A stretch of DNA of 64,000 bases from assembly GCA_009711785.1 (NCBI GenBank), contig VENA01000040.1:24068-88067 (forward strand). The letters run 5' to 3'. Positions 39,021 through 47,772 of this stretch are shown piece by piece. Position 1 is the first letter of the stretch, and every line of letters starts with the position of its first letter. The position numbers and the translations under genes are program-made. Under the pieces are notes generated by a model. That model saw nothing but the letters and a program-made list of their open reading frames with translations, was not told the origin of the DNA and did not search any database. The stretch is from Bacillota bacterium. GTDB lineage: Bacteria; Bacillota; Clostridia; Tissierellales; MES13.

Positions 39021-41018
39021 GTGGTGAAAATCCTGATTTTTAATAAAATCAGGATTAATTTGAAGATAATAGGACATGGTTGTACTCTAGATTGTTTTGA
39101 TTGTTGTAAATTTAATGTGTATGTGGATAATGGTAAAGTAAAAAAGATCATAGGAGATAAAAAACATCCCTATACTAAAGGGATTATATGCAAAAAAGGC
39201 AGACAACATTTAGATAGACTTTATCATAAAAAAAGAATATATAATCCATTATTAAAGGTTAATGGTAAATGGGAAAAAATAAGCTTTGATGAAGCTATTA
39301 ATATATTAAGTGAAAAATTATTACAGATTAAAGAAAAGCATAGTTCAAATTCTATTTTAACCTATGAAGAATCAGGTTCAAATGGAGTATTAAAATCCAT
39401 AAATAATATATTTTTTAATTTCTTTGGTGGAGTTACAAAGACTAAGGGAAGTACCTGTTGGGGAGCTGGGATAAGTGCCCAAACATATGATTTTGGAGAT
39501 GTTTTAGGTCATAGTTTAGATGATTTATTAAATTCAGAAGTAATTATAATGTGGGGTAGAAATCCTTATAATACTTCAATACATCTTTTACATATGTTAA
39601 AGGAAGCCAAAAAAAGAAATGCTAAGATCATAGTTATTGATCCTTTAAAAACCAATACAACAAAACTTTCTGATAAACATATTAGTATTAAGCCAGCTAC
39701 AGATGGCGCTTTGGCTATGGCTATTACTAAAATCATTATAGAAAAAAATTTAATTGATAAAAAATTTATAAATAAGTATGTAAAGGGATTTGATAAATAT
39801 AAAAAATATTTAGAGACACTTAGTTTAGATTTTTTATCTGAAGAAACAGGAGTAAGTATTAAAGACTTATACAAACTAGCAGATATATATATTAATAATA
39901 AATCTACTATATACATGGGCTATGGACTTCAAAAGTATGAAAATGGAGGCAACACCATAAGAGCTATAGATGCTTTAGCAGCTATAGCAGGAAAAATAGG
40001 AACTAAAGGTCAAGGGGTTAATTATGCAGATAGAGTATATCCTGATATTTTAGATTTAGATCCCTTTGATAGTAAAAAATATGCTATAAATGAAAGATAC
40101 TTTAAATTAGCAAATCTTTATGATTATATAAAAAAGGAAAAAGATATACCTATAAAAGCAGTGTTTTTTACTAAGGCTAATCCATTAGCTCAATTACCAA
40201 ATTTAAATGAAGGAATTAAGGCTATTAAAGATATAGATTTTAAAGTTTGTATTGATATGTTCATGACTGATACAGCCAAACATTGTGATCTTTTCATACC
40301 ATGTACAAATACTTTAGAATCAGAGGATATTGTATATAGTTCAATGAATAATTATTATATTACTTATAATGAAAGAGTAATAAAGCCTAAACATAAATTG
40401 ATGGATGAATATTATTTATTTAAAGAACTTGCTAGAAAAATGGGTTATAAAAATTATCCCCAAGTGGGTAAGAAAGAATATTTAAAAAGAATAGTTAAGC
40501 CACTTAAAAATTATAAAATAAATTTAGACGATATAAAAAATAAGTATATAACAATAAAAAGTAATAAAGTAGCTTGGAGTGATTTAAAGTTTAAAACGCC
40601 TTCTAAAAAAATAGAGATATATTCAAATACATTAAAGGATTTAAAAAAGAGTCCTATTCCTGTATATAAAAAGCAAAATAATAAGAGAATAAGACTTATT
40701 ACAAGTCATCCAAGGGATTCAATTTTCACACAACATATGATGGATAAAAAAGGTTTATCTATAGCCTATATAAACAAAACTATGGCAGATAGATATGACA
40801 TTTTAGATGATGACAAAGTAATATTAAAATCATCTAATGGTGAAATCAAAGTAAAAATAAAAATAACAGAGAAGGTACCAGATAATATAGTTCACATGCA
40901 TACTGGCTGGTGGAATAAAAATGGGAATCCAAACTTTTTAACGAATAATATAGATTCAGATATAGGTGGACAAATAGCATATTATGATACGTTTATAAAT
41001 ATAGAGAAGGAGTGCTAA
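39021..41018 (+). CDS. molybdopterin-dependent oxidoreductase
   Basis: An oxidoreductase of the bis-MGD (DMSO reductase/formate dehydrogenase-like) superfamily, about 650-665 residues. N-terminal 4Fe-4S domain with GCTLDCFDCCKF and GIICKKG, then Mo-binding domains (IMWGRNPYNTSIH, VIDPLKTNT) and the C-terminal cap. It has no Tat signal, so it is cytoplasmic. No partner subunit or cofactor gene lies nearby, so the substrate is unknown. The start is uncertain: GTG 39021/39024 just behind AAGAAGG, or TTG 39060, which gives the family-like start MKIIGHGC; a perfect inverted repeat lies between. Confidence 0.83.
   Translation: MVKILIFNKIRINLKIIGHGCTLDCFDCCKFNVYVDNGKVKKIIGDKKHPYTKGIICKKGRQHLDRLYHKKRIYNPLLKVNGKWEKISFDEAINILSEKLLQIKEKHSSNSILTYEESGSNGVLKSINNIFFNFFGGVTKTKGSTCWGAGISAQTYDFGDVLGHSLDDLLNSEVIIMWGRNPYNTSIHLLHMLKEAKKRNAKIIVIDPLKTNTTKLSDKHISIKPATDGALAMAITKIIIEKNLIDKKFINKYVKGFDKYKKYLETLSLDFLSEETGVSIKDLYKLADIYINNKSTIYMGYGLQKYENGGNTIRAIDALAAIAGKIGTKGQGVNYADRVYPDILDLDPFDSKKYAINERYFKLANLYDYIKKEKDIPIKAVFFTKANPLAQLPNLNEGIKAIKDIDFKVCIDMFMTDTAKHCDLFIPCTNTLESEDIVYSSMNNYYITYNERVIKPKHKLMDEYYLFKELARKMGYKNYPQVGKKEYLKRIVKPLKNYKINLDDIKNKYITIKSNKVAWSDLKFKTPSKKIEIYSNTLKDLKKSPIPVYKKQNNKRIRLITSHPRDSIFTQHMMDKKGLSIAYINKTMADRYDILDDDKVILKSSNGEIKVKIKITEKVPDNIVHMHTGWWNKNGNPNFLTNNIDSDIGGQIAYYDTFINIEKEC
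39029..39056 (+). repeat. perfect 12-bp inverted repeat at the start of the oxidoreductase gene
   Basis: AATCCTGATTTT and AAAATCAGGATT are exact complements around a 4-base loop TAAT. Depending on the start used, it is in the first codons or in the leader where its right arm (AGGATT) would hide the ribosome binding site of TTG 39060. Confidence 0.85.
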
Positions 41019-41038
41019 TTTAAGCACTCCTTCTTTAT
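41006..41038 (+). terminator. terminator after the oxidoreductase gene
   Basis: GAAGGAGTGC pairs with GCACTCCTTC around the stop codon region (loop TAATTTAA), followed by TTTAT. Confidence 0.8.
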
Positions 41039-41177
41039 ATTTATATACACTTTTTTAAAATAAAACATATTTCTAGAAATGAGTTATTTATTATACTTTA
41101 GTGCATTTAATTACCATAGTTTCTAGAACATTTTTTTGATAATCTAATATATAGAGGGGAATGAAGGAGTGATTTTT

Positions 41178-41693
41178 ATGGAAATAGCATTAAACAATAA
41201 AGAAATATTTGATAAAAAATTTTATACTAAATTAACAAATGTTATTAATGAAAATTTAAATTATCTTAAAAGAAACAAAATGTATAATATAGAAATTTCT
41301 TTTTATAATGAAATTAATGATAATATTGATATTTCTTTAGTTGACTTTGATATTAATTATGTCAAGAAAATAAAGAAATTTCATGACAAATCACAGAAGA
41401 TAAGAAAACTTTTTTTAAAATTTAATATAGGCATTAATAATATAAAATTTATTGGTACTAATAATGAAAAGCTAAAGAATAAAATATCTTTTAGTTTTAA
41501 AGAAAGTAACAATATTAGTGAAAAGAATACTAAAATTATACTTAGCAAAGAGTATTTTCTATTTAAGAATAATTTAATTTATTTAGACAAATTATACAAT
41601 AAAGATTTAATTTCAGAAAATGAATATAAAGAAACTATTAGAGATTTTAAAAAAGAATATAAAATCCCTAATGATATTAAAGTAACTATATAA
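41178..41693 (+). CDS. hypothetical protein, 171 residues
   Basis: Not recognised. A soluble, very Lys/Asn/Ile-rich protein (MEIALNNKEIFDKKFYTKL...) with no membrane segment or signal peptide and an isolated transcription unit. The end (residues about 130-160: SKEYFLFKNNLIYLDKLYNK, DLISENEYKETIRDFKKEY) looks helical and resembles short SHOCT-like oligomerisation tails, but this is a weak impression. ATG 41178 follows AAGGAGTG at normal spacing; an in-frame GTG at 41169 overlaps that site. It ends 2 bases from the converging peptidase gene with no hairpin between. Confidence 0.65.
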   Translation: MEIALNNKEIFDKKFYTKLTNVINENLNYLKRNKMYNIEISFYNEINDNIDISLVDFDINYVKKIKKFHDKSQKIRKLFLKFNIGINNIKFIGTNNEKLKNKISFSFKESNNISEKNTKIILSKEYFLFKNNLIYLDKLYNKDLISENEYKETIRDFKKEYKIPNDIKVTI

Positions 41694-41695
41694 AA

Positions 41696-42967
41696 TTATA
41701 TTATAGAACCTAACAATAAAACTTCTTCGTTATCTTTGTATATTGTATCAAATTGAGTGATGGGTAGGGGGTTTGTACCCTTACCTACTTCAATGGTATA
41801 ACCAGGTTTTTTAAAATCTTGTATGAACCAATCTTTATATCCGGAGTAAGAAGCAGCACCATAAGTTTCAGCTAAAGTATAGCCACTAACTAAAGAAAAC
41901 TTCTCTCCAATCTCTTTTGCTTCTTCAGATGCTAAATCTTGAAAATCCCAATATATAACTTCACCTTGACTATGATAGGCTATAACTAATCTAAAATTAT
42001 TATCTCTAGTAAAGTCAGCAACAGTTCTAGATTCAGGTTCTGATTCTGGGAAAGAACCAGGATATCTTGTAGGCCCTGGTTTATTATAACCTAAAGAATC
42101 TGCTAAGTTTTTATAAGTTTGCCATAAAGCATCATAATTATGATTTAAGTCAACACCTCTTATATTAGCTTCCCAAACTTTAGAAAATGGTCTATTAGTA
42201 TCATTTAACCTTAACAATTCATAATAATATGGGTTGTTTCTTTGAAGACCATTAATTACTAAATCAACACCATCAGGATTTACCATGGGCATTATATAAA
42301 TGCTACTGTTATTATAAATTTCATTAATGTTATAACCTCTTATTGTATCATTATTAACATATGCTTTAGATATATTTTCTAAAAATTTCATTAATAACGG
42401 TGATGTAATCCACTCTAGTGCATGATGGGCTCCATTGTAAAAAACTTTATTTGGACCATTTCCAAATTTTATATAATATAGATTTTTTCCTAATACACTT
42501 TTTCCAGGTATACCAACTTCTAAAAACGGATATCTTTTACTTAATCCTAAAATATCCCTTTCTAAAATGTCATAGGTATATCCAATATTTGTATCGACTA
42601 TATCTATACCATAGGGGATAATAATTTTTTCACCTATTTGTAGATTTATTGGATTTAGATTAGGATTAGCAATAAGAATCTTTTTAACAGTAGTATAATA
42701 TTTATTAGCTAAATTATATAAAGTATCTCCAGGTTTTATAATGTAAGTATCATAGCCTAATAAAAGAGGTTCTAATTTTTTATATGTTTTAGGTCCGATA
42801 ATGCCGTCTGGTATTAATAGATTATCCCTTTGAAAATTAATTAAAGCTCTTTCAGTTAATTGACCAAATATAGAATCGATAGGTCCTGGATCATATCCGA
42901 TTTTTTTAAATAAAGCTTGAATTTCCATTACATCAGAACCCCTAGAACCAAGTTTTAAAACTCTCAA
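41696..42967 (-). CDS. M14 metallopeptidase with PG-binding and LysM domains
   Basis: A 423-residue cell-wall hydrolase of the gamma-D-glutamyl-meso-diaminopimelate peptidase type. Order: peptidoglycan-binding repeat (1-70, GSRGSDVMEIQALFKKIGY), LysM (about 75-118, YIIKPGDTLYNLANKYYT), zinc carboxypeptidase domain (about 130-423) with zinc ligands in GAHHALEW and AYHSQG and catalytic Glu in TIEVGKG. No signal peptide is seen, as in B. subtilis spore-linked relatives, so it may act in the mother cell on spore wall. TTG start follows AAGGAGGTGAT. Confidence 0.9.
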   Translation of the reverse strand: MRVLKLGSRGSDVMEIQALFKKIGYDPGPIDSIFGQLTERALINFQRDNLLIPDGIIGPKTYKKLEPLLLGYDTYIIKPGDTLYNLANKYYTTVKKILIANPNLNPINLQIGEKIIIPYGIDIVDTNIGYTYDILERDILGLSKRYPFLEVGIPGKSVLGKNLYYIKFGNGPNKVFYNGAHHALEWITSPLLMKFLENISKAYVNNDTIRGYNINEIYNNSSIYIMPMVNPDGVDLVINGLQRNNPYYYELLRLNDTNRPFSKVWEANIRGVDLNHNYDALWQTYKNLADSLGYNKPGPTRYPGSFPESEPESRTVADFTRDNNFRLVIAYHSQGEVIYWDFQDLASEEAKEIGEKFSLVSGYTLAETYGAASYSGYKDWFIQDFKKPGYTIEVGKGTNPLPITQFDTIYKDNEEVLLLGSII

Positions 42968-43025
42968 AATATCACCTCCTTTAAACTCTTTACTAAATAT
43001 TATTCATAACTAAAAAAATTGACAC

Positions 43026-43055
43026 ATTAAAAGCACAGCTAGCTGTGCTTTTAAT
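43026..43055 (-). terminator. terminator of the 43-44 kb glycosyltransferase pair
   Basis: A perfect 30-base palindrome centred on AGCACAGCTAGCTGTGCT overlaps the stop of the upstream minus-strand gene; on the minus strand a T-rich stretch follows (AATTTTTTT) after a few bases. Confidence 0.8.
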
Positions 43056-43845
43056 CTATTTTAGGCAATTTTTTTGATTTTTTTAAGATTTTACATTTTT
43101 TCAGAAATTTTTTATTTGGCATTTTCCAAGTATGTTCATTAGTTGATTTATGCCTAACATATATATAATTTGATTTATTATTTGAATATATTTTAAAATT
43201 ATTATTTATACAGTCTTTTAAAAATCTTTGATCAGTTCCATAGGTTAAATTTTTAAATTTAACTTTTTTAAAGACTAATTTTTCAAAGGAAATTGTTCCA
43301 CCTGCTAGGTGTTTAGTAAATTTATTTTGGGAGGGACCTTTATTTATGGCAAGTACATTTTCTCCTTCAAAATAAATATAGTATTTTCCTTTACCTACAA
43401 TATTTGCCCCAGTATAGTTAAAGGTGTTAATAACTTGTGTTAGATATTTTTTGCCATAATAATCATCATCATCAAACTTTGATATAATATTAAACTTTGC
43501 TTTTTTCACTCCATAATTCAAACAAAAACCTAAACTCTTTTTTTCATTTATCTTAAATATTTTTATTGTATTATGCTTTTTAGTTTTACTTATCCAATTA
43601 TCTAAAGATATATTATCCTTATTTATAATAATTATTAATTCCTTAGATTTATGATCTTGCCTTAAATAATTATTTAGTATATTTTCAAAATATTTTTTTT
43701 TATTAGTAACTGTAATTACACTAACATTTTTAACTTTTTTTATTCTCTTTTTCTTATAATTTTTATTTACTGCAGGTGTTTTAATAGGTTTATTATGAAA
43801 AATCTTCTTACTTTTTGAAGGCTTAATTTTAACATCTGAGTTCAT
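43051..43845 (-). CDS. GT2-family glycosyltransferase A
   Basis: A 264-residue GT-A-fold glycosyltransferase, shorter than average. Residues 1-40 are a Lys-rich tail beginning MNSDVKIK; the GT2 core starts at VSVITVTNKKKYFENI and has the metal-binding FDDDDYYG. The C-terminal YVRHKSTNEHTW is shared with the two other GT2 genes at 46-47.7 kb. No membrane segment, so cytoplasmic. It lies 11 bases after the rhamnosyltransferase-like gene and is probably co-transcribed with it. Acceptor unknown; a spore-surface protein is a guess. Confidence 0.85.
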   Translation of the reverse strand: MNSDVKIKPSKSKKIFHNKPIKTPAVNKNYKKKRIKKVKNVSVITVTNKKKYFENILNNYLRQDHKSKELIIIINKDNISLDNWISKTKKHNTIKIFKINEKKSLGFCLNYGVKKAKFNIISKFDDDDYYGKKYLTQVINTFNYTGANIVGKGKYYIYFEGENVLAINKGPSQNKFTKHLAGGTISFEKLVFKKVKFKNLTYGTDQRFLKDCINNNFKIYSNNKSNYIYVRHKSTNEHTWKMPNKKFLKKCKILKKSKKLPKID

Positions 43846-43856
43846 AAAACCTCTCC

Positions 43857-44654
43857 TTATTTATAATTACTTAAAATTTCTTTAATTTTTTTCTTAGTTT
43901 TAATAATATTTTTCCCGTTAAATTTTGTTGTAGTATTATTTGAATGAACAACTACTACAAAATTTTTTCTATTAAATATTTTATGAGGAAGTTTTATAAC
44001 ATCTGTATGGCCCTTAGGAATTTTATATCTTTTACCTTTAATATAAGAATTAGTATTATATATTAAAGTGTAAAATGGTGGTGATTTACGTTTATAATTA
44101 ACAAGTCTATTTTTTATAGAGTCATATAAAAAGCCCTTTTGACTAATTAAAGCCTTAGTATAAATGTCGGGAGTATGATTATGAAGTTCATCTATATAAG
44201 TTTTATGATACATATCATCAGAATCTAATCTAACTAAATATAGATACTTATATCCTTTAATACTTTTTATAACCTCATCATCATATAGACTTTCCTTTAT
44301 AAAGTGTACATTTTTAGGGAGAGGTTTATATTTTGAAAGGGCATTAAATACATGTTTTTCTGTTTTATCTTCATATCTTACTAAAGTTTCAAAATTTTGA
44401 TTAGTTTGTTTTTTTAAGCTTTTTAGAGTAAAGTTATTAAATATTTTTATTCTGTTTTCAATCCATTCCTTAGTTAAACGTTCTTTTTTAAAACCATTAG
44501 AATTAAATTTTATATTAATAATTATTTTTTTTATTTTATTTGAAGGATTTACTTTTTTTCTGCTTTTTTTATAAGATTTATTAACCGGTGGTTTTATCTT
44601 GAAATTAGATTTTATAGGTTTATTTTTACTTTTTATTATTTTAACATCATTCAT
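43857..44654 (-). CDS. rhamnosyltransferase-like glycosyltransferase
   Basis: A 265-residue protein of the putative rhamnosyl transferase family (GT-A fold). It has a Lys/Asn-rich head starting MNDVKIIKSKNKP, the core KKQTNQNFETLVRYEDKT and a metal-binding RLDSDDMYHKTY motif. The C terminus ends with a Lys-rich helix. ATG follows GGAGG. It is the first gene of a minus-strand pair behind a sigma-K-like promoter. Family assignment is from motif style, so substrate is not known. Confidence 0.75.
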   Translation of the reverse strand: MNDVKIIKSKNKPIKSNFKIKPPVNKSYKKSRKKVNPSNKIKKIIINIKFNSNGFKKERLTKEWIENRIKIFNNFTLKSLKKQTNQNFETLVRYEDKTEKHVFNALSKYKPLPKNVHFIKESLYDDEVIKSIKGYKYLYLVRLDSDDMYHKTYIDELHNHTPDIYTKALISQKGFLYDSIKNRLVNYKRKSPPFYTLIYNTNSYIKGKRYKIPKGHTDVIKLPHKIFNRKNFVVVVHSNNTTTKFNGKNIIKTKKKIKEILSNYK

Positions 44655-44684
44655 TATTTTACCTCCATTGTCTATTTTCTACTT

Positions 44685-44711
44685 TATAATATGTTATGGA
44701 CAATAAAAGGT
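44685..44711 (-). promoter_or_regulatory. sigma-K-like promoter of the minus-strand glycosyltransferase pair
   Basis: On the minus strand AC (44711-44710), 16 bases, then CATATTATA (44693-44685): an exact match to AC-N16-CATANNNTA. AAAGTAGAAAAT follows, as it does after the divergent ugd promoter. Confidence 0.62.
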
Positions 44712-44722
44712 GAGTTAATGGT

Positions 44723-44749
44723 ACTAATGATAATAAGCTTCATATAATA
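44723..44749 (+). promoter_or_regulatory. sigma-K-like promoter of ugd
   Basis: AC (44723-44724), 16 bases, then CATATAATA (44741-44749): exact match to AC-N16-CATANNNTA. Together with 44685-44711 it forms a divergent promoter pair sharing the AAAGTAGAAAAT downstream block. Confidence 0.62.
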
Positions 44750-44779
44750 AAGTAGAAAATTATATATGGGGGAATGGGT

Positions 44780-46078
44780 ATGAAAGTTACTGTTATTGGC
44801 TCAGGGTATGTTGGTTTAATTGCTGCCTTGGGTTTTGGTATAAAGAATAATAAGGTAATATGTGTTGATAAAAATAAAGAAAAAATAAAAAATCTTAAAA
44901 AAGGTATACCTATAATATATGAAAAAGAGTTAGATAATTATTTAAAAAAGTGTATTGAAGATAAAAAAATCACATTTTCTACTGATATAAAAAAAGGGAT
45001 AAGAGAGTCAAATATAATTTTTATAGCAGTTGGCACACCACCACTTAATAATGGCGAAGTGGATATGACTCAGGTTAAAGAAGTGATTAGGGATATATCT
45101 AAATATATTAATGAATATAAAGTAGTAGTTAATAAAAGTACTGTCCCAATAGGAACACAAAAGTATATGAAAAGAATGTTAAATAATGAAGGAATTTCAA
45201 ATGAATATTTTGATGTTGTATCTAATCCTGAGTTTTTAAGAGAAGGTAAAGCCTTTGAAGATTTTTTTAATACAGATAGGATTGTTATAGGATATGATTC
45301 CGAAAAAGCAAAGGGGGTAATGGGTAAGTTATATAAAAACTTTAATAGAAAAATAGTATATACTAACCCTGAGACTGCAGAATTAATTAAGTATGCCTCT
45401 AATGGTTTTTTGGCTACTAAAATTTCTTTTATAAATGAGATAGCAAATTTATGCGATGAAATTGGAGGAAACGTTGAAGATATATCCTATGCCTTAGGAT
45501 TAGATAAAAGAATATCCCCTTTATTTTTAAATGCTGGTATAGGCTTTGGAGGTTCTTGCTTTCCTAAGGATACAAAGGCTTTAGTAAAAATAGGTGAAAA
45601 GTATGGAGTGGATTTTAATATAATTAAAAGCACTATAAATGTTAATAATAAACAAAGGATAATCCCAATAAAAAAATTATTAAATTATTATAAAGATATA
45701 AGTGGAAAAATAATTTCAGTTTTAGGACTTACATTTAAGCCAGGAACAGATGATATTAGAGAGTCTCCTGCTATTTATATAATAAATGAGTTAATAAAAA
45801 ATAAGGCAAAAGTTAAATGTTATGATCCTAATGTTTCTAAAACAATAAAAGATAAATATCCACAAATAGAGTATTGTAATAATTTATATGATACATTTAC
45901 CAACTCTTCTTGTGCAATATTTTGTACAGAGTGGGAGGAGTTTAGTAAATTAGACTTATTTAAATTAAAGGCTAAAATGAAAGAACCTTTAATAATTGAT
46001 GGTAGGAATATTTTTAATTATGAACACATTAAAAAAGCTAAAATTAAATATTTTGCTATAGGAAGAGGATATATATAA
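44780..46078 (+). CDS. ugd: UDP-glucose/nucleotide-sugar 6-dehydrogenase
   Basis: A 432-residue NAD-dependent dehydrogenase that makes a UDP-uronic acid. N-terminal Rossmann motif VIGSGYVGLIAALGFG, central substrate and catalytic region with Cys in GIGFGGSCFPKDTKAL, and the C-terminal LGLTFKPGTDDIRESP. The ATG at 44780 is 7 bases after GGGGGA; an ATG at 44774 touches that site. It sits among glycosyltransferases with a sigma-K-like promoter, so it probably supplies a uronic-acid sugar for late spore-surface glycans. The exact substrate is not certain. Confidence 0.9.
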   Translation: MKVTVIGSGYVGLIAALGFGIKNNKVICVDKNKEKIKNLKKGIPIIYEKELDNYLKKCIEDKKITFSTDIKKGIRESNIIFIAVGTPPLNNGEVDMTQVKEVIRDISKYINEYKVVVNKSTVPIGTQKYMKRMLNNEGISNEYFDVVSNPEFLREGKAFEDFFNTDRIVIGYDSEKAKGVMGKLYKNFNRKIVYTNPETAELIKYASNGFLATKISFINEIANLCDEIGGNVEDISYALGLDKRISPLFLNAGIGFGGSCFPKDTKALVKIGEKYGVDFNIIKSTINVNNKQRIIPIKKLLNYYKDISGKIISVLGLTFKPGTDDIRESPAIYIINELIKNKAKVKCYDPNVSKTIKDKYPQIEYCNNLYDTFTNSSCAIFCTEWEEFSKLDLFKLKAKMKEPLIIDGRNIFNYEHIKKAKIKYFAIGRGYI

Positions 46079-46104
46079 TAAATAGGCTTTAAAAAGCCTA
46101 TTTA
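46079..46104. terminator. bidirectional terminator between ugd and a glycosyltransferase gene
   Basis: TAAATAGGCTTT and AAAGCCTATTTA arms around AA, at the convergent ends of the two genes; A/T-rich flanks allow termination both ways. Confidence 0.82.
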
Positions 46105-46929
46105 TATATCTACATATTTAGTAAAATCAGTAACATTTTTCTTAACTATAATTGACATCCTTAGAAGTTTATCATTATTAATTTTCCAAGTATGTTTGTT
46201 AGAATTATTTCTTATATATACATGATGAAAGATATTAGTTGAGTATATTTTTATATTATTATTTATACAGTCAATGGAGAATTTAGTATCTACCCCTCTA
46301 GGTATATCTCTAAATCTAATTTTTTTAAAAACACTTTTTTTTATTAGCATTGAAGGACCATCCATATGGGTGACATACCTATTGTTTTTATTTGGAAACC
46401 TTAATGCTAGTATTTTTTGATCTTTAAAATAAATAAAGGAAGTAGCCTTTCCTATGACACTTGCTTTAGTCTTTTCAAATTCTTTTATAGAATCTTCTAA
46501 GTAAAGAGGACCATAATAATCATCATCATCAAATTTTGCAATTATATCACCCTTGCTTTTTGAGATTCCTATATTAAGACAATTTCCTAAATTTATTTTT
46601 TCATCTACTTTAAATATTTTAATATTTTTAAAATTGTTAGCTTTTTTATTCCAAGTAGTAAGTTTTGATTTATTACTATTTAATATAATTATCATTTCTT
46701 TATTTTCATAAGTTTGTCTATCATAATTATTAAATACATTTTCTATTAAATTAGGACGCATTGTACAAAGTATTATAGATACCTTAGGTTTTTCTTTAAG
46801 TTTATAGTTTTTATTGTCACTGTGATTGTTTTTTATATCTATAGTTTTGTAATTAGAAATAATTTTCATAAAATCGTTTTTACAACTTATTTTTTCTTTA
46901 TTTATTTTTATATACACATCATTAGACAT
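46102..46929 (-). CDS. GT2-family glycosyltransferase B
   Basis: A 275-residue GT2 enzyme. It begins MSNDVYIKINKEK, followed by a Lys/Asn-rich linker and the core VSIILCTMRPNLIENV with metal motif AKFDDDDYYGPLY. It shares FKKIRFRDIPRGVDTKF and the C-terminal NKHTW block with its neighbours. ATG 46929 is 9 bases behind GGAG; an in-frame codon at 46938 lies within that site. It follows the next upstream gene by 15 bases, so both are co-transcribed. Product probably a glycan on a protein or spore surface. Confidence 0.85.
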   Translation of the reverse strand: MSNDVYIKINKEKISCKNDFMKIISNYKTIDIKNNHSDNKNYKLKEKPKVSIILCTMRPNLIENVFNNYDRQTYENKEMIIILNSNKSKLTTWNKKANNFKNIKIFKVDEKINLGNCLNIGISKSKGDIIAKFDDDDYYGPLYLEDSIKEFEKTKASVIGKATSFIYFKDQKILALRFPNKNNRYVTHMDGPSMLIKKSVFKKIRFRDIPRGVDTKFSIDCINNNIKIYSTNIFHHVYIRNNSNKHTWKINNDKLLRMSIIVKKNVTDFTKYVDI

Positions 46930-46944
46930 ATTAATCACTCCAAA

Positions 46945-47742
46945 TTATTTGTTTACATAGGACTTATAATCTTCAACTTTTCCTATTTTAAAACAAAGCT
47001 TTTTAAAAAAATCATCACTGGCAGACCAAGTATGGCTATGTGAATAACCATGTCTAATGTAAACATGGTTAAATTTATCATGGGCATATATTTTTATGCC
47101 TTTTTTATGACAATCCTTACAAAACTCTCTATCTTCTCCTAAGGACATATCCCTAAATTTTACATAATTGAATACATCCTTATTTATTATCATAGTTGAA
47201 CCTTCTATATTATTAGTATATCTATTTTCTTTTTTAGGGTTTCTAATAGCTAATATTTTACTTTCTTTAAAATATACAAAGGAAGCTGATTTTCCAATAA
47301 TATCAGCATCTGTATATAAAAAAGCATTAATGGAGCTAGATAAGTATTTTTTTCCATAATAATCATCATCATCAAATTTAGCTATTATATTATGTTTTGA
47401 TTTTTCTATAGCTTCATTTAAACATTTACCTAATGAGTATTTACTACTTAGGTTAAAAACCTTTATATCCTTATGATTTCTTATTTTATTTTTTATTTTA
47501 TCTAGATTAACATTATCTTTATTTATTATAATTATTAATTCTTTTTCTTTAAAATCCTGGGAAAGATAATTATTTAATATATTATCTAATAGATAGGGAC
47601 GATTAGTACAGGTAATTACAGATACAGTAAGATTCTTTTTACTCTTTAATTTTTTCAAGTTTTTTATAGTTTCATTTTTCATTTTCCTTTTATGTATTAC
47701 TGAATTTTTATTATATTTGATTTTAATATCACTAGAATACAA
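46945..47742 (-). CDS. GT2-family glycosyltransferase C
   Basis: A 265-residue GT2 enzyme beginning MYSSDIKIKYNKN, with a Lys-rich linker, core VSVITCTNRPYLLDNI, metal motif AKFDDDDYYG, and C-terminal RHGYSHSHTW shared with copies A and B. TTG 47742 is 5 bases after AGGGGTGA; a GTG at 47751 is part of that site. It is the first gene of the minus-strand pair. The three GT2 copies are clearly paralogous but diverged. Confidence 0.85.
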   Translation of the reverse strand: MYSSDIKIKYNKNSVIHKRKMKNETIKNLKKLKSKKNLTVSVITCTNRPYLLDNILNNYLSQDFKEKELIIIINKDNVNLDKIKNKIRNHKDIKVFNLSSKYSLGKCLNEAIEKSKHNIIAKFDDDDYYGKKYLSSSINAFLYTDADIIGKSASFVYFKESKILAIRNPKKENRYTNNIEGSTMIINKDVFNYVKFRDMSLGEDREFCKDCHKKGIKIYAHDKFNHVYIRHGYSHSHTWSASDDFFKKLCFKIGKVEDYKSYVNK

Positions 47743-47772
47743 AAGTATCACCCCTATTAAATATGTATACTT

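Noticed and set aside
39021..41018. Possible selenocysteine in the molybdopterin oxidoreductase
   Set aside because: The frame has no internal TGA and the likely ligand position is ordinary; no SECIS element is needed.
43051..47751. Island as a mobile element
   Set aside because: No transposase, integrase, flanking repeats or tRNA target was seen, and base composition looks like the rest.
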